Below are positions 19,753 through 29,323 of a DNA stretch of 64,000 bases, in pieces. Position 1 is the stretch's first letter. The number at the start of each line of letters is the position of its first letter. The stretch lies in assembly GCA_963920635.1 (NCBI GenBank), contig OY987307.1, positions 6,533,535 to 6,597,534 of the forward strand, read 5' to 3'. Source of the stretch: Pseudeuparius sepicola (taxonomy: Eukaryota > Arthropoda > Insecta > Coleoptera > Anthribidae). The translations under genes and the position numbers were made by a program. The notes beneath the pieces were generated by a model. That model was given only the letters and a program-made list of their open reading frames with translations, did not search any database and was not told the DNA's origin.

Positions 19753-20280
19753 ATGTCGGGTATACGATACATTATTGACGCTGACGGGTTTCAAGTGAAC
19801 GGAAAGTTTCTTACCAAGGAGTTGGCTATCTACGATTTAAAATCGCGCCAAGTCAGTTCTCGCTACTTCCGTGTGGGGTCATATAACTCACTCTCCTCTA
19901 AGGACGCCTGCAGTGCTCGTTGGGTTACGAAACATTTGCATGGCTTAAGATTCTCCGACTGTGAGACTGATGAACCTCAGGAAAACGTGATAGCAGTACT
20001 GAGAATCCTTGGTGAATCTGCTGGTAAGAATCTAATCAGCTATAAGGGCGGGCAGATCGAAAAGAATCTTCTGCAAGCAGCAGGGTACGGGCATCTAGGC
20101 TACAATATAGAACTTCTGGGCTGCCCCAAATTTGACGTTCTGGTTCAACAACAAAAGAAGTTCTACGAAAGTGTGAAAGTGAACCAATGCGAAAGACACG
20201 TCGTAAGTTGTGGAAAACCAGTTCATTGCCCGCGAGTGGAGATAATGTTCTTCGCTGAATTTGTGCGACGTACAATATAA
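19753..20280 (+). CDS. Provirus protein of 175 aa, possible RNase H-like fold
   Basis: Starts with ATG after a TATA/initiator promoter and ends before an AATAAA at 20394-20399. The N-terminus reads RYIIDADGFQVNGKFLTKEL, a strand-Asp-x-Asp-strand pattern as at the start of RNase H-fold nucleases. A middle block is NLISYKGGQIEKNLL and a C-terminal CGKPVHCPRVEIMFFAEF carries Cys and His residues that could bind metal. I recall this protein type as recurrent in insect genomes but know no function. An exonuclease-like or RNase H-derived role is inference. It lies alone in the centre of the provirus, divergent from the spliced gene. Confidence 0.6.
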   Translation: MSGIRYIIDADGFQVNGKFLTKELAIYDLKSRQVSSRYFRVGSYNSLSSKDACSARWVTKHLHGLRFSDCETDEPQENVIAVLRILGESAGKNLISYKGGQIEKNLLQAAGYGHLGYNIELLGCPKFDVLVQQQKKFYESVKVNQCERHVVSCGKPVHCPRVEIMFFAEFVRRTI

Positions 20281-21317
20281 AAATATGTGTTCTACAACCT
20301 GTAAATATTATTTTTAGTATTTATTTATATATTTTATATTTTTTGTATATTTTGTATATTATTGTATATATTTATATATTTTATATTTTGTATAATAAAA
20401 TTGAAAAACTAATTTGCTAAAAAGAAAACATACAAAGTGGGTATTAGTCAACTTTCAAACTTTACTGTGGGGATTGCTAGAAAACATAAAATAGTGTTCT
20501 AGTGGCGGTGTTTGAGTACCTTGAGTCATAAGCAAAAAGTAAAAAGTTCCCCCTCTCCTCAAAGATAATATGAACATTAGGAGACACTCGAAAATTGTAA
20601 ACTTCTGCCATAACGATGAATCAGTTTTTATAAAAAAATGTTCATATTCCAAACAATATAAAAAACAACTCCAAATCACAAAAAATAAGTAAACTTAAAA
20701 TTAACTAAGTATCTAATACATTAAATGAATCACTCCTTTTATTATTTATAAAAAACATAAAATATTCCATAGCAACAAAATAAAAAACCCCAATATCACA
20801 AAAGATACTTAAACTTAAAATAAAACTATCTAAGTAATAAAATTCTCAATTCAGATAATATTTTTCTTATGCATAGCTCCGCCACTGATTCTATATATAT
20901 ATATAGACAACTAACCGCTAGGGAAGTGAAACGCAAAGGATCGATGACAACATCCAGTCGTGTGACGGTGTCGCTAGAACCCTTTAATTAGTAGGTACTG
21001 AAACTAAGAGACGCTTTATCGCAATCCTAAGCGTCGATCGATAACCTACGTAGCGACGTGGGAGTACTGAAAATATCCGCTAGAGTACTCTGCTAGTACC
21101 GAAACGCTACGAAGCGGAGAATTATGGTAAATACGAGGGTGTGTAGACATAATGTAATGAAATTACAGATCAGAAAATCGTTAGAAATAGATACCTACAA
21201 ATTAGCATCGAGATACTCCAGATAACCAATGTTTGACAGAAATACAGGTGATGTTATGTAGTTCCAGCTCTATATAATTCCCTTTCTATAGATATTAAAA
21301 ATACTGCTAATATTGTA
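20281..21317. other. Gene-free provirus centre with AT-rich microrepeat
   Basis: 20310-20400 is a run of tatattttatatttt-type repeats just before the polyadenylation signal of the 175-aa gene. The remainder to 21317 holds no supported gene. An (AT)n run lies at 20896-20907. Confidence 0.5.
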
Positions 21318-22691
21318 TACAGGGTGATCATTTGAGCAACATATGGGATTTTTTTATTTATTGCACAACGAAAATACAAATATTCCCGGAAGTTGCTGCA
21401 TGTTTGATAATCATATTAGGCGCACTTAGAATGGACGCAAGTCAAACAGCATACAGGGTAGGTCAAAAAATATAAAAATTGTGCAGGAGTAAAGTATCGT
21501 TATTTCAGAAAATTCATCAAAATGTTGTCTAGAATTAAAAGTTATGCCTAAATACCAAAACATAACCTCCTAATAATATATCAAATTTCGCATAACTTTG
21601 TTCAAATTCAAGCATATTTGTAAAATTAGATTTTTTAGGGAATCACAAACTTCATGTTTGTTGCAAGGATATAATAATAATAATAGTAATAATGATAATG
21701 ATAATAATAATAACCAATGTTTAACAGAAATACAGGTGGCGTTATATAGTTCCGGCTCTATATAATTCCCTTGCTATAGATATTAAAAATACTGCTAATA
21801 TTGTATACAGTGTGATCATTTGAGCAACATATGTGATTTTTTTTTTTATTAATTGTACAACGAAAATACAAATATTCCCGGAAGTTGATGCATGTTTGAT
21901 AATCATATTAGACGCACTTAGAATGGACGCAAGTCAAACAGCATACAGGGTAGGTCAAAAAATATAAAAAGTATCATTATTTCAGAAAATGTTATTAAGG
22001 AAAGTTGTCTAGAATTAAAAGTTATGCCTAAGTACCAAAACATAACCTCCTAATAATATATCAATTTCGCATAACTTTGTTCAAATTCAAGCATATTTGT
22101 AAAATTAGATTTTTTAGGGAATCACAAACTTCATGTTTGTTGCAACGATATAATAATAATAATAATTCTCACCCTCACAATACTAGGAGTATGCCCAGAA
22201 GCAACCACGTGCGGCTAGGGTTGACTTTTCGCGAAATAACTAGGATAGCATCCGCTCAAGTATGGAAAACGACTCCACTGAAGCTACTTAAACAAAACTT
22301 TAAAATTTCGCAAAAATTCTTATGAACATGGTAAAACATTAGTAAGTAATAATGTGTATATTAAAAACTCTCATTTACGATGCAAAATTTTTATTTTAAA
22401 TGTTTATTAAGAAACTGAAAATTCATCAACGAAAAAAAAATTTTTTTTTTTCCTAGGAAGTTGAAATTTCTTTCCTTAGGCAGTTATGTTTTGGTATTTA
22501 GATATAGCTTTTAATTCTAAACAACTTTTCTTAATAACCTTTTGTCTTTTTATATTTTTTGACCTACCCTGTATGCTGTTTAACTTACAATTATTCTAAG
22601 TGCATCTAATATGTTACTGAACATGCATCAACTTTAGGCAATGTCTATATTTTGATTAAGTTCTATATTTTGCTTAAATGATCACACTGTA
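21318..22691. mobile_element. Long-TIR MITE with TA duplication, nested in the provirus, left arm duplicated
   Basis: Starts TACAGGGTGATCATTTGAGC at 21318 and ends with the complement of TACAGTGTGATCATTT at 22691, flanked by TA. The left arm together with upstream flank is tandemly duplicated (about 21229-21710 and 21713-22155), each unit containing ACAGGGTAGGTCAAAAA. The same family forms an element at 56260-57452. It carries no gene and is a later insertion into the provirus. Confidence 0.75.
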
Positions 22692-22972
22692 TATTTCAGA
22701 CTGGGTTAAGGCAGTCCATGACTGAGGACTTAATAAAGTCGATATTTATTTTGGAAAATAAAGTTGTCAGTCTATTTTTTGACTTTGCTTTTTAACACAA
22801 TCTGTTGCTTGAATTCAATATTGCTGTAATATCCTTTTGTTAGTGTCACACATTGTCTAAAAAGAATATTTATAAACAAGGCTAGTGGGAGTCTCAAATT
22901 CTAGAAGATTGTGTTGACATCCCCACCACTTCTCTTTTGAAGTTGACAGATTGGTCATGATTCTGCTTACAC

Positions 22973-22978
22973 TATATA
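22973..22978 (+). promoter_or_regulatory. TATA box upstream of the DNA polymerase gene
   Basis: TATATA lies 52 bases upstream of the polymerase ATG (23030). No strong TCAGT initiator is visible at +30, so the start site is uncertain. Confidence 0.45.
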
Positions 22979-23029
22979 GGTTGTGATACCGCGGCATCTT
23001 GACACATTGCTTTAGTGCTTCGCTGCAAG

Positions 23030-26000
23030 ATGTTTGTAGAAGGTGAAATTACTACAGTGAGTGATAAAACTGTAAAATCTTGTGAGAAAGCCTTTAATTC
23101 GCTTAATGGACATGGCAGAGCTATACATCCTCAAGTATTGCAACGTTGGAAAAAACATTTGAAATTGTCAATATGGCAGCATTGCTCCGCACTACGATGT
23201 AATTTCAATCATGGTACTTTAACAAAGCTGTATGCCAACCTACAACATCTGAAAAGACTACAATTATATTTCAAAACATTAGACAAATGTGGTGGTGGAA
23301 AACGTTCCAATAAAAGTACCCGAGTCAAATGGATTGATATTCAAACGGCGTTCCAAAATCGAATTCGCACAGGTTCCATAGTAAACTTGAGTCACGTATA
23401 TATGTGGCAGTTCTTTGATGATGCATTTATTCTCTTTAAATATCGTATAACTAGAATATTAAAGTCTTTTCACATCGTTAAGATAAATGCCATATTTAAT
23501 GGGGAATTTACTAAAATATCTGAAGGTGGTACTGTAAGCGAAATTAAATATTTCAACACAAAAAATTCTACAATTGACCAGGGGTTTAATTTAAAGCAGT
23601 GGTTTAAAGATAGTATTGTGGATGAGATTATAAAAAAGGTTGAAGATTATCATCAGCACGGCTCCGGGTGGAGATTGCGTAAAATTTTAAGCCTAAACGT
23701 CAACGTGAATAAATTTGAAGTGGGAAATGGTGGTGGATCCTATTTGCCTCTACCGATTGAAATTTCGATAAAAAAAGCCTGTGTTAATGTAAAAAATAAT
23801 GATGAAGCTTGCTTTTTTTGGAGCGTTGTTTCTGCGCTCCATCCGGTAAACTATAAAAATCATGCCGATCGAGCTAATTCATACCCACACTATACTCGGA
23901 TATTAAAATTAGATGGAATAAATTTATTAATGACACTACCTCAAATATCAAAATTCGAGAAACTCAATGACATTTCTGTCAATGTGTACATTTTGGAGTT
24001 GGTAAATGAGTCTCCACGCCAATTTATCACTTCACCAGCTCGATTAACTAAAAATAAAATGGATAGACATGTCAATCTACTTCTAATTCAAAACCAATAT
24101 TTTTTGAAAACTAGCGACTTTGAAGTTCCACCTGCGGATGATTCGAACGTCAATATAAAATATCATTATTGTTGGATTAAAGATTTATCTAGACTGATTT
24201 CGAAACAGTCAAGCAAACATAATGGACGAAAATATATATGTGAAAGATGTTTAAATTACTTTAGATCTCAAGCTAAATTAGAGGAGCATACAGTTTATTG
24301 CGAGCAAATAAATAATTGTAAAATCGAGTTTCCGAAGGAGAAATATATCGAATTTAAAAATTTTGTTCATAAAGAACGCACCCCCTTCGTTTTGTATGCA
24401 GATTTTGAAGCAATGCTAAAACCCTACGGAGATTCTGATATCATGCTAAAAACTGATAAATATCAAAGACATGAAGCATTCAGTGCTGGTTATTATTTTA
24501 AGTGCTCCTTTGACAACTCGCTCTCTTTCTACAAAGGCTATCGTGGAGATGATTGTATGATATGGTTTGCTAACCAAATTGAAGAAATTGCTAATTTTGT
24601 ATCATCCAAATTGAATCATGTTGAACCTATGGATGAAGCTATAAGCCTTAAAGATGCCACTGCTTATTGTCATATTTGTGAGAAAAAATTCAATGCCAAT
24701 GATACCATTGTCCGCGATCACTGCCACCTGACTTCTGTATTTCGCGGTTATGCGCACCAAACATGCAATTTAAACTATAAGAACTCGTTCGTAGTTCCCG
24801 TAATTTTTCACAACCTTAGTGGATATGACAGTCACTTTATAATACGAGAACTTGCCAAACGGAATCATGTTACACTACTTCCTGTAAATAATGAAAAATA
24901 TATTAGCTTTACAATATTCGACAATGAAACAAATATTAAATTTCGGTTCATTGATTCTTTCAAGTTCTTGGCCTTCTCTCTAGACAAACTCGCATCATCT
25001 ATAAATACTTTCGAAAATACTAGAAATGAATTTCCTTCTGAAAATTTTGAGTTGTTAACTAGGAAAGGTGTTTTTTGTTATGATTACATCGATTCGCTGG
25101 AAAAATTAGAGGAAACCTCATTACCACCTATCCAAAATTTCTATAACAAATTAAATGATTATAATATTGACGAAAAGGATTACAAGCATGCTGAATTAGT
25201 TTGGAACAGTTTTGGAATTAAGACTTTGGGCGGGTATTGTGATCTATATATGAAAAGTGACGTGCTTTTGTTGAGTGATATATTCGAGCATTTTAGAACC
25301 ACTTGTCTTCGAAATTATGGCTTAGATCCGGCCTGGTACTATACTTTACCTGGATACAGCTGGGATTGCATGCTTAAATATACGAAATGTAAATTAGAAA
25401 CCTTCCAAGACAGCGATATCTTAATGTTTTTCGAGAGAGCAGTTCGAGGTGGTGTAAGCCAAGTAAGCCACCGCTTTTCTCAGGCTAACAACAAATATAT
25501 GGAAAATTATGATGTTAATATGCCATCAAAATATATTCTTTATGCTGATGTTAACAACCTTTATGGTTGGGCGATGTGTGAACCTCTTCCTTACGGAGGA
25601 TTTGAGTGGGTGTCTGATATCGATGTCACAAAGATTGCTGACGATGCTGATGACGGATATATTTTAGAAGTTGATTTGTCCTATCCTGATAATCTTCATA
25701 ACCTTCATAAAGACCTTCCGTTCGCACCTGAACACTGCAAACCTCCAGGTTCCAAAATAAAAAAGCTCATGACCACTCTCTATGATAAGAACAATTATGT
25801 GATTCATTATAGAGCGCTTAAGCAAGCTTTGCAACATGGTTTAATATTAAAAAAAATTCATAAAGTTTTGAAATTTAAACAGTCTGCCTGGTTAGCTCCC
25901 TATATACAACTCAATACTCATTTAAGAACTGTGACAACATTAGATTTTGAAAAAAATATAATGAAACTAATGAATAATGCAATATACGGCAAAACAATGC

Positions 26001-26758
26001 AAAATGTTAGAAAGCACAGAATCGTGAAATTATTAAGGACATGGGACGGTAGATATGGCGCCAAAAATTTGATTTCTAGCCCTCGTTTTAGACATAGGGT
26101 AATTTTTGATGAGAACTTAATAAGTGTTGAATTAAATAAGACAAATATTATGTTTGATAAACCTCTATACGTTGGGATGTCTATTCTGGACATATCCAAA
26201 ACCTGTGTCTACGAATTCCATTATGATTTTATGTTGAAAACATTTTCGCCAACTAACTGCTTATTATTATATACTGATACTGATAGTCTAGTTTATGAAA
26301 TCCGTTGTGACGACATGTTCGAGAATGTAATTAAGAATCACATTCATCGGTTTGATACTAGTGACTATCCTGCAGATAATCAATATGGAATTCCGCTTGT
26401 AAATAAGAAGGTGCCAGGACTGATGAAGGACGAGTTAAATGGCCGTATTTTAACACATTTTGTAGGACTTAGATCTAAAATGTATACTTATAAGGTTCAA
26501 GGAAAAAATTTGTGTGTTAAAAAATCCAAAGGTGTTAGAGGTAGTGTTGTGGCGAAGCAGATAACGTATCAAGATTATTTCGATTGTTTATTTAATAAGA
26601 CAGAGAAAATTGTAAATCAACGTTCTATACGATCATTTGCTCATAACGTCTTTAGTATAAGACAATCTAAAATTGGTTTAAATCCATTTGACGATAAGCG
26701 ATATTTAGTTGATAGTGTCTCAACTCTTCCTTGGGGTCATAAAGATGTACATATGTGA
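23030..26758 (+). CDS. Protein-primed family B DNA polymerase (pPolB)
   Basis: The first ATG is 23030 (1,242 residues). Exonuclease motifs are visible: DFEAM near residue 458, NLSGYDSH near 595 and MKSDVLLLSD near 742. Polymerase motifs follow: A (YADVNNLYGW, near 838), B (NNAIYGKTM, near 980) and C (YTDTDS, near 1082). All catalytic Asp residues are present. A Cys2His2-like segment (CERCLNYF...HTVYC) lies near 404. An HNH/treble-clef-like insert (CHICEKKF...DHCHLTSVFRGYAHQTCN) sits between Exo I and Exo II. Upstream, ACFFWSV (about 260) and DRHVNLLLI (about 346) could be Cys and His motifs of a protease-like domain. It copies the provirus ends by protein priming. An AATAAA follows the stop by about 10 bases. 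Confidence 0.95.
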   Translation: MFVEGEITTVSDKTVKSCEKAFNSLNGHGRAIHPQVLQRWKKHLKLSIWQHCSALRCNFNHGTLTKLYANLQHLKRLQLYFKTLDKCGGGKRSNKSTRVKWIDIQTAFQNRIRTGSIVNLSHVYMWQFFDDAFILFKYRITRILKSFHIVKINAIFNGEFTKISEGGTVSEIKYFNTKNSTIDQGFNLKQWFKDSIVDEIIKKVEDYHQHGSGWRLRKILSLNVNVNKFEVGNGGGSYLPLPIEISIKKACVNVKNNDEACFFWSVVSALHPVNYKNHADRANSYPHYTRILKLDGINLLMTLPQISKFEKLNDISVNVYILELVNESPRQFITSPARLTKNKMDRHVNLLLIQNQYFLKTSDFEVPPADDSNVNIKYHYCWIKDLSRLISKQSSKHNGRKYICERCLNYFRSQAKLEEHTVYCEQINNCKIEFPKEKYIEFKNFVHKERTPFVLYADFEAMLKPYGDSDIMLKTDKYQRHEAFSAGYYFKCSFDNSLSFYKGYRGDDCMIWFANQIEEIANFVSSKLNHVEPMDEAISLKDATAYCHICEKKFNANDTIVRDHCHLTSVFRGYAHQTCNLNYKNSFVVPVIFHNLSGYDSHFIIRELAKRNHVTLLPVNNEKYISFTIFDNETNIKFRFIDSFKFLAFSLDKLASSINTFENTRNEFPSENFELLTRKGVFCYDYIDSLEKLEETSLPPIQNFYNKLNDYNIDEKDYKHAELVWNSFGIKTLGGYCDLYMKSDVLLLSDIFEHFRTTCLRNYGLDPAWYYTLPGYSWDCMLKYTKCKLETFQDSDILMFFERAVRGGVSQVSHRFSQANNKYMENYDVNMPSKYILYADVNNLYGWAMCEPLPYGGFEWVSDIDVTKIADDADDGYILEVDLSYPDNLHNLHKDLPFAPEHCKPPGSKIKKLMTTLYDKNNYVIHYRALKQALQHGLILKKIHKVLKFKQSAWLAPYIQLNTHLRTVTTLDFEKNIMKLMNNAIYGKTMQNVRKHRIVKLLRTWDGRYGAKNLISSPRFRHRVIFDENLISVELNKTNIMFDKPLYVGMSILDISKTCVYEFHYDFMLKTFSPTNCLLLYTDTDSLVYEIRCDDMFENVIKNHIHRFDTSDYPADNQYGIPLVNKKVPGLMKDELNGRILTHFVGLRSKMYTYKVQGKNLCVKKSKGVRGSVVAKQITYQDYFDCLFNKTEKIVNQRSIRSFAHNVFSIRQSKIGLNPFDDKRYLVDSVSTLPWGHKDVHM

Positions 26759-26963
26759 AGTAGATGAATAAAAAATATATTTTGCAAATAGTGTTTCATT
26801 CCCTTCCACCCTGTACAACCATACCGAATCAGACATGGTGCCCTACCACATGATACATCGACAGTTGGTGCATGTGAAATCGATTGTGATATTAACGTCA
26901 ACATTCAGACGGTAATAATAGGTATCTGAATAAACAATAAAAGTCATATTTTTAATCATTGCT

Positions 26964-27596
26964 TTATTCCAACCTTCTTCTATACAAGTCTGCTAACAAA
27001 AATTGATTATAATAACAGTAGAGTTCAAAAATGCAATATGTTTCCATGCTACATACTGCATTGCACATTAAAAATACAATTTCCATTACATTTATGCCAT
27101 AGTTACTACGTACTAATAGTTCATTGACCTTATCTAAAAAACTAAGGTAAAAATCATACAATTTAAAATTAATCAAAAAACTTATCCTTAAAGTCACATA
27201 TGGTTCGATATTTAATAGCTCGAAAACCTCTGCTATGGAAAACCATTGGCAAACACCATTTTTTGCAAGCAACACTCGTTGATTTCCATCTGCAGTTAAC
27301 ATCGTTCTTAACAATATATCGTTGAATCTGATAAACATCGGGGTACCCAGGTTGTTGGTAAAGTTGTTTAAATGATTTACTAATTCTTTCCATTCCAAAT
27401 AGTCCAGCGAAATCACATTTCGTCGCACTGTTGATCGGATATTAACTTGCGGTTTGAAATATCTCATAATGCTCAAACCATTTTTAATAGTATATGTAGG
27501 CAATGTGAAGCATGATGATAAAATCAGAGAATCTTCTCTTACTTTGTTTACTTCTTCATGATTGCTACCATCAGATTCGTAGCCGCTGTCAACCAT
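26964..27596 (-). CDS. Provirus protein of 210 aa, possible PC4-like ssDNA-binding domain
   Basis: The ATG at 27596 is preferred for its ACCATGG context. An ATG at 27647 would overlap the integrase. The start is acidic (MVDSGYESDG). Residues about 50-80 contain VRRNVISLDYLEWKELVNHL, which resembles the lysine/arginine-then-ISL-xxxxW-xxL pattern of PC4-type coactivators. PC4 proteins bind single-stranded DNA, which would suit strand-displacement replication. This assignment is weak. The C-terminal half is hydrophobic and Cys/Tyr-rich. The TAA stop is embedded in the AATAAA signal at 26962-26967. It ends the leftward gene cluster and converges on the polymerase gene. Confidence 0.5.
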   Translation of the reverse strand: MVDSGYESDGSNHEEVNKVREDSLILSSCFTLPTYTIKNGLSIMRYFKPQVNIRSTVRRNVISLDYLEWKELVNHLNNFTNNLGTPMFIRFNDILLRTMLTADGNQRVLLAKNGVCQWFSIAEVFELLNIEPYVTLRISFLINFKLYDFYLSFLDKVNELLVRSNYGINVMEIVFLMCNAVCSMETYCIFELYCYYNQFLLADLYRRRLE

Positions 27597-27612
27597 GGTA
27601 CCACTTAAAGCT

Positions 27613-28539
27613 CTACACGACGTTTGACTCAGAGATCCACGAATCATGCTCTTTATCAAAGCCCAACCATCGTACTAGCACCTTCCCCCTCTTTCTACGA
27701 AGCACCTTTTCAACCAGATATACATCAGGATATTCAGTCTTTTGTAATTCTTCACGATAAAATCCACCTTTTATTGGTCGACCGTTTAAATCCTCTAGCA
27801 AATATGTAGGTGGATTGGTAATTTGCACTTTCATTATTTTGAACAATTCTGTACTCCAGCTAGGCAAGTAACCTTTGGCAAATACATGTTTCTCTTTACT
27901 TATTCTTACAATATCTCCAACCTTAAATTTTCTACCTCTAAAAATCTTCACGTGACTATACACTTTTTTAAGCAGATATTGTTCATTGGTTTTATTAACT
28001 TGGCTAGGTTTCATTTGAATCACTCTATGTTGTCTGTTATTATACTCGGCAACTAGAGTAGGCAAATAATCATCCCATTTAAATTTACCATTTAGACTAA
28101 AATACTTAAATAATCGTTCCTTTAGAGTTCGTATCACTCTCTCGGCCATGGCGGCTTTCGTGACGCTAAAAGTGCTGTAATGATTAATTTTGAATTTTCG
28201 CATCAAATTTTGAAATCGAGAGTTATAAAACTCTTTGCCCTGATCAGTTTGAAGGTTGCGAGGCTTTCGAGTTCTCGATAGGATATCAGTGAAGGCGTTG
28301 GTAACATCTTCAGCAGACTTGGATTTGAGCGGTCTGCACCAAACAAATTTAGAGAAGCAATCGATTACAACCAGTATGAATTTGAAACCATTATTGTGAC
28401 TAGCATACTGATCTAACTGAGCGAGATCAGCTTGCCACAAATCGTCTAAACCTTTAATGATAGTTCGACGACGTGGATAATTTTTTCGAGTTGGTTTATG
28501 TAATTCCCTAACTACTTGAATTTTTTCTTTACTATGCAT
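27613..28539 (-). CDS. Retroviral-type integrase (DDE) with C-terminal chromodomain
   Basis: ATG at 28539 gives 308 residues; a longer frame starts only at a TTG. The catalytic core shows Asp38 in LWQADLAQLD, Asp98 in LQTDQGKEF and Glu132 in AMAERVIRTLK, a D-D(33)-E spacing. An SH3-like segment follows (FKVGDIVRISKEK). The end, DVYLVEKVLRR through VRWLGFDKEHDSWI, is a chromodomain as in Polinton integrases, probably guiding insertion to chromatin. The usual N-terminal HHCC zinc module is not encoded in this frame, since the protein starts just ahead of the core. The ATG overlaps the stop of the upstream fibre-like gene by eight bases. It would catalyse insertion producing the 6-bp duplication. 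Confidence 0.9.
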   Translation of the reverse strand: MHSKEKIQVVRELHKPTRKNYPRRRTIIKGLDDLWQADLAQLDQYASHNNGFKFILVVIDCFSKFVWCRPLKSKSAEDVTNAFTDILSRTRKPRNLQTDQGKEFYNSRFQNLMRKFKINHYSTFSVTKAAMAERVIRTLKERLFKYFSLNGKFKWDDYLPTLVAEYNNRQHRVIQMKPSQVNKTNEQYLLKKVYSHVKIFRGRKFKVGDIVRISKEKHVFAKGYLPSWSTELFKIMKVQITNPPTYLLEDLNGRPIKGGFYREELQKTEYPDVYLVEKVLRRKRGKVLVRWLGFDKEHDSWISESNVV

Positions 28540-28936
28540 GACTAGCACCCTCAAGGATCTCTACTACTCTGAGAGACAGTAAGGATTGCATACGCTTACC
28601 ACTTATTTTTAAATAATAATCTTCTATAGTTTTAATCAACTCTCTCAATTCATCGATCTTATCTTGAACATTGGCTATCATTGTGTTGCGAATATGAAGA
28701 TCGCATTCCTCAGTATGCTGTTTAAGATTTGTGTAAAAATATTGTAATGCATGAATAACCCCATCATCGACATATTGTTTTGTGCTGGCATCGCTGTCAT
28801 CGATCGGGGGATTAACGTTGCTCAGTCTGCGGTTGTTACAATCATAGTTTCCTTCTAGATTCAAATTTAATGTGTAAACAGGTGGGCAAGACCTGTTCTT
28901 GGGTCTTGAAGCACGTCCGAACTTGTTTAAGGACAT
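28532..28936 (-). CDS. Fibre-like coiled-coil protein, second tandem copy (134 aa)
   Basis: Begins MSLNKFGRASR. The segment GNYDCNNRRLSNVNPPIDDS through DASTKQYVD has the layout of N-terminal motifs in phage tail-fibre and head-fibre proteins. A helical region suited to trimeric coiled coil follows (VQDKIDELRELIKTIEDYYL). It is clearly paralogous to the upstream gene at 28978-29301. The role as an attachment or vertex protein is inferred from motif and from location in the structural gene cluster. It lies between its paralogue and the integrase, overlapping the latter by eight bases. Confidence 0.6.
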   Translation of the reverse strand: MSLNKFGRASRPKNRSCPPVYTLNLNLEGNYDCNNRRLSNVNPPIDDSDASTKQYVDDGVIHALQYFYTNLKQHTEECDLHIRNTMIANVQDKIDELRELIKTIEDYYLKISGKRMQSLLSLRVVEILEGASHA

Positions 28937-28977
28937 CTTTTAACTGGCTTGAATGGTTCATTATGGTGCTAAATCGA

Positions 28978-29301
28978 TTAATTTGGGAGTTGACCGGACT
29001 GTTCATCATCCATTTTTAAACAACACTCTTTGACAATTTTAACAAATTTTCTTATTTCATCTATCTCTTTCTCGAAAACGTCTTTCACGATAGTCTCAAT
29101 ATTAACATTATGTTGTTCGAGAATGATGTTAAACGTTTTGAATGTTGCATTGATTTGTTTGTCCGCATATTGCTTTGTGCCAACATCATTGCTGTTAATA
29201 GGATAATTAACGTTGCACAGTCTGCGGGTTTTGAAATCATAATTCCCGTCATTCAAAGAGGGACTAGTCCTTGAAACACGTCCGAACTTGTTTAAAGGCA
29301 T
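28978..29301 (-). CDS. Fibre-like coiled-coil protein, first tandem copy (107 aa)
   Basis: Begins MPLNKFGRVSR and contains GNYDFKTRRLCNVNYPINSN then VGTKQYAD, matching the paralogue at 28532-28936 over its first 60 residues. The helical tail has diverged (KEIDEIRKFVKIVKECC). It lacks about 10 residues present in the second copy near the start. Tandem duplication followed by tail divergence is what one expects of attachment proteins that diversify, but no receptor-binding head domain is visible in either. The gap to the upstream gene is 22 bases. Confidence 0.6.
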   Translation of the reverse strand: MPLNKFGRVSRTSPSLNDGNYDFKTRRLCNVNYPINSNDVGTKQYADKQINATFKTFNIILEQHNVNIETIVKDVFEKEIDEIRKFVKIVKECCLKMDDEQSGQLPN

Positions 29302-29323
29302 CTTACAAATAACATGCTGTAAG

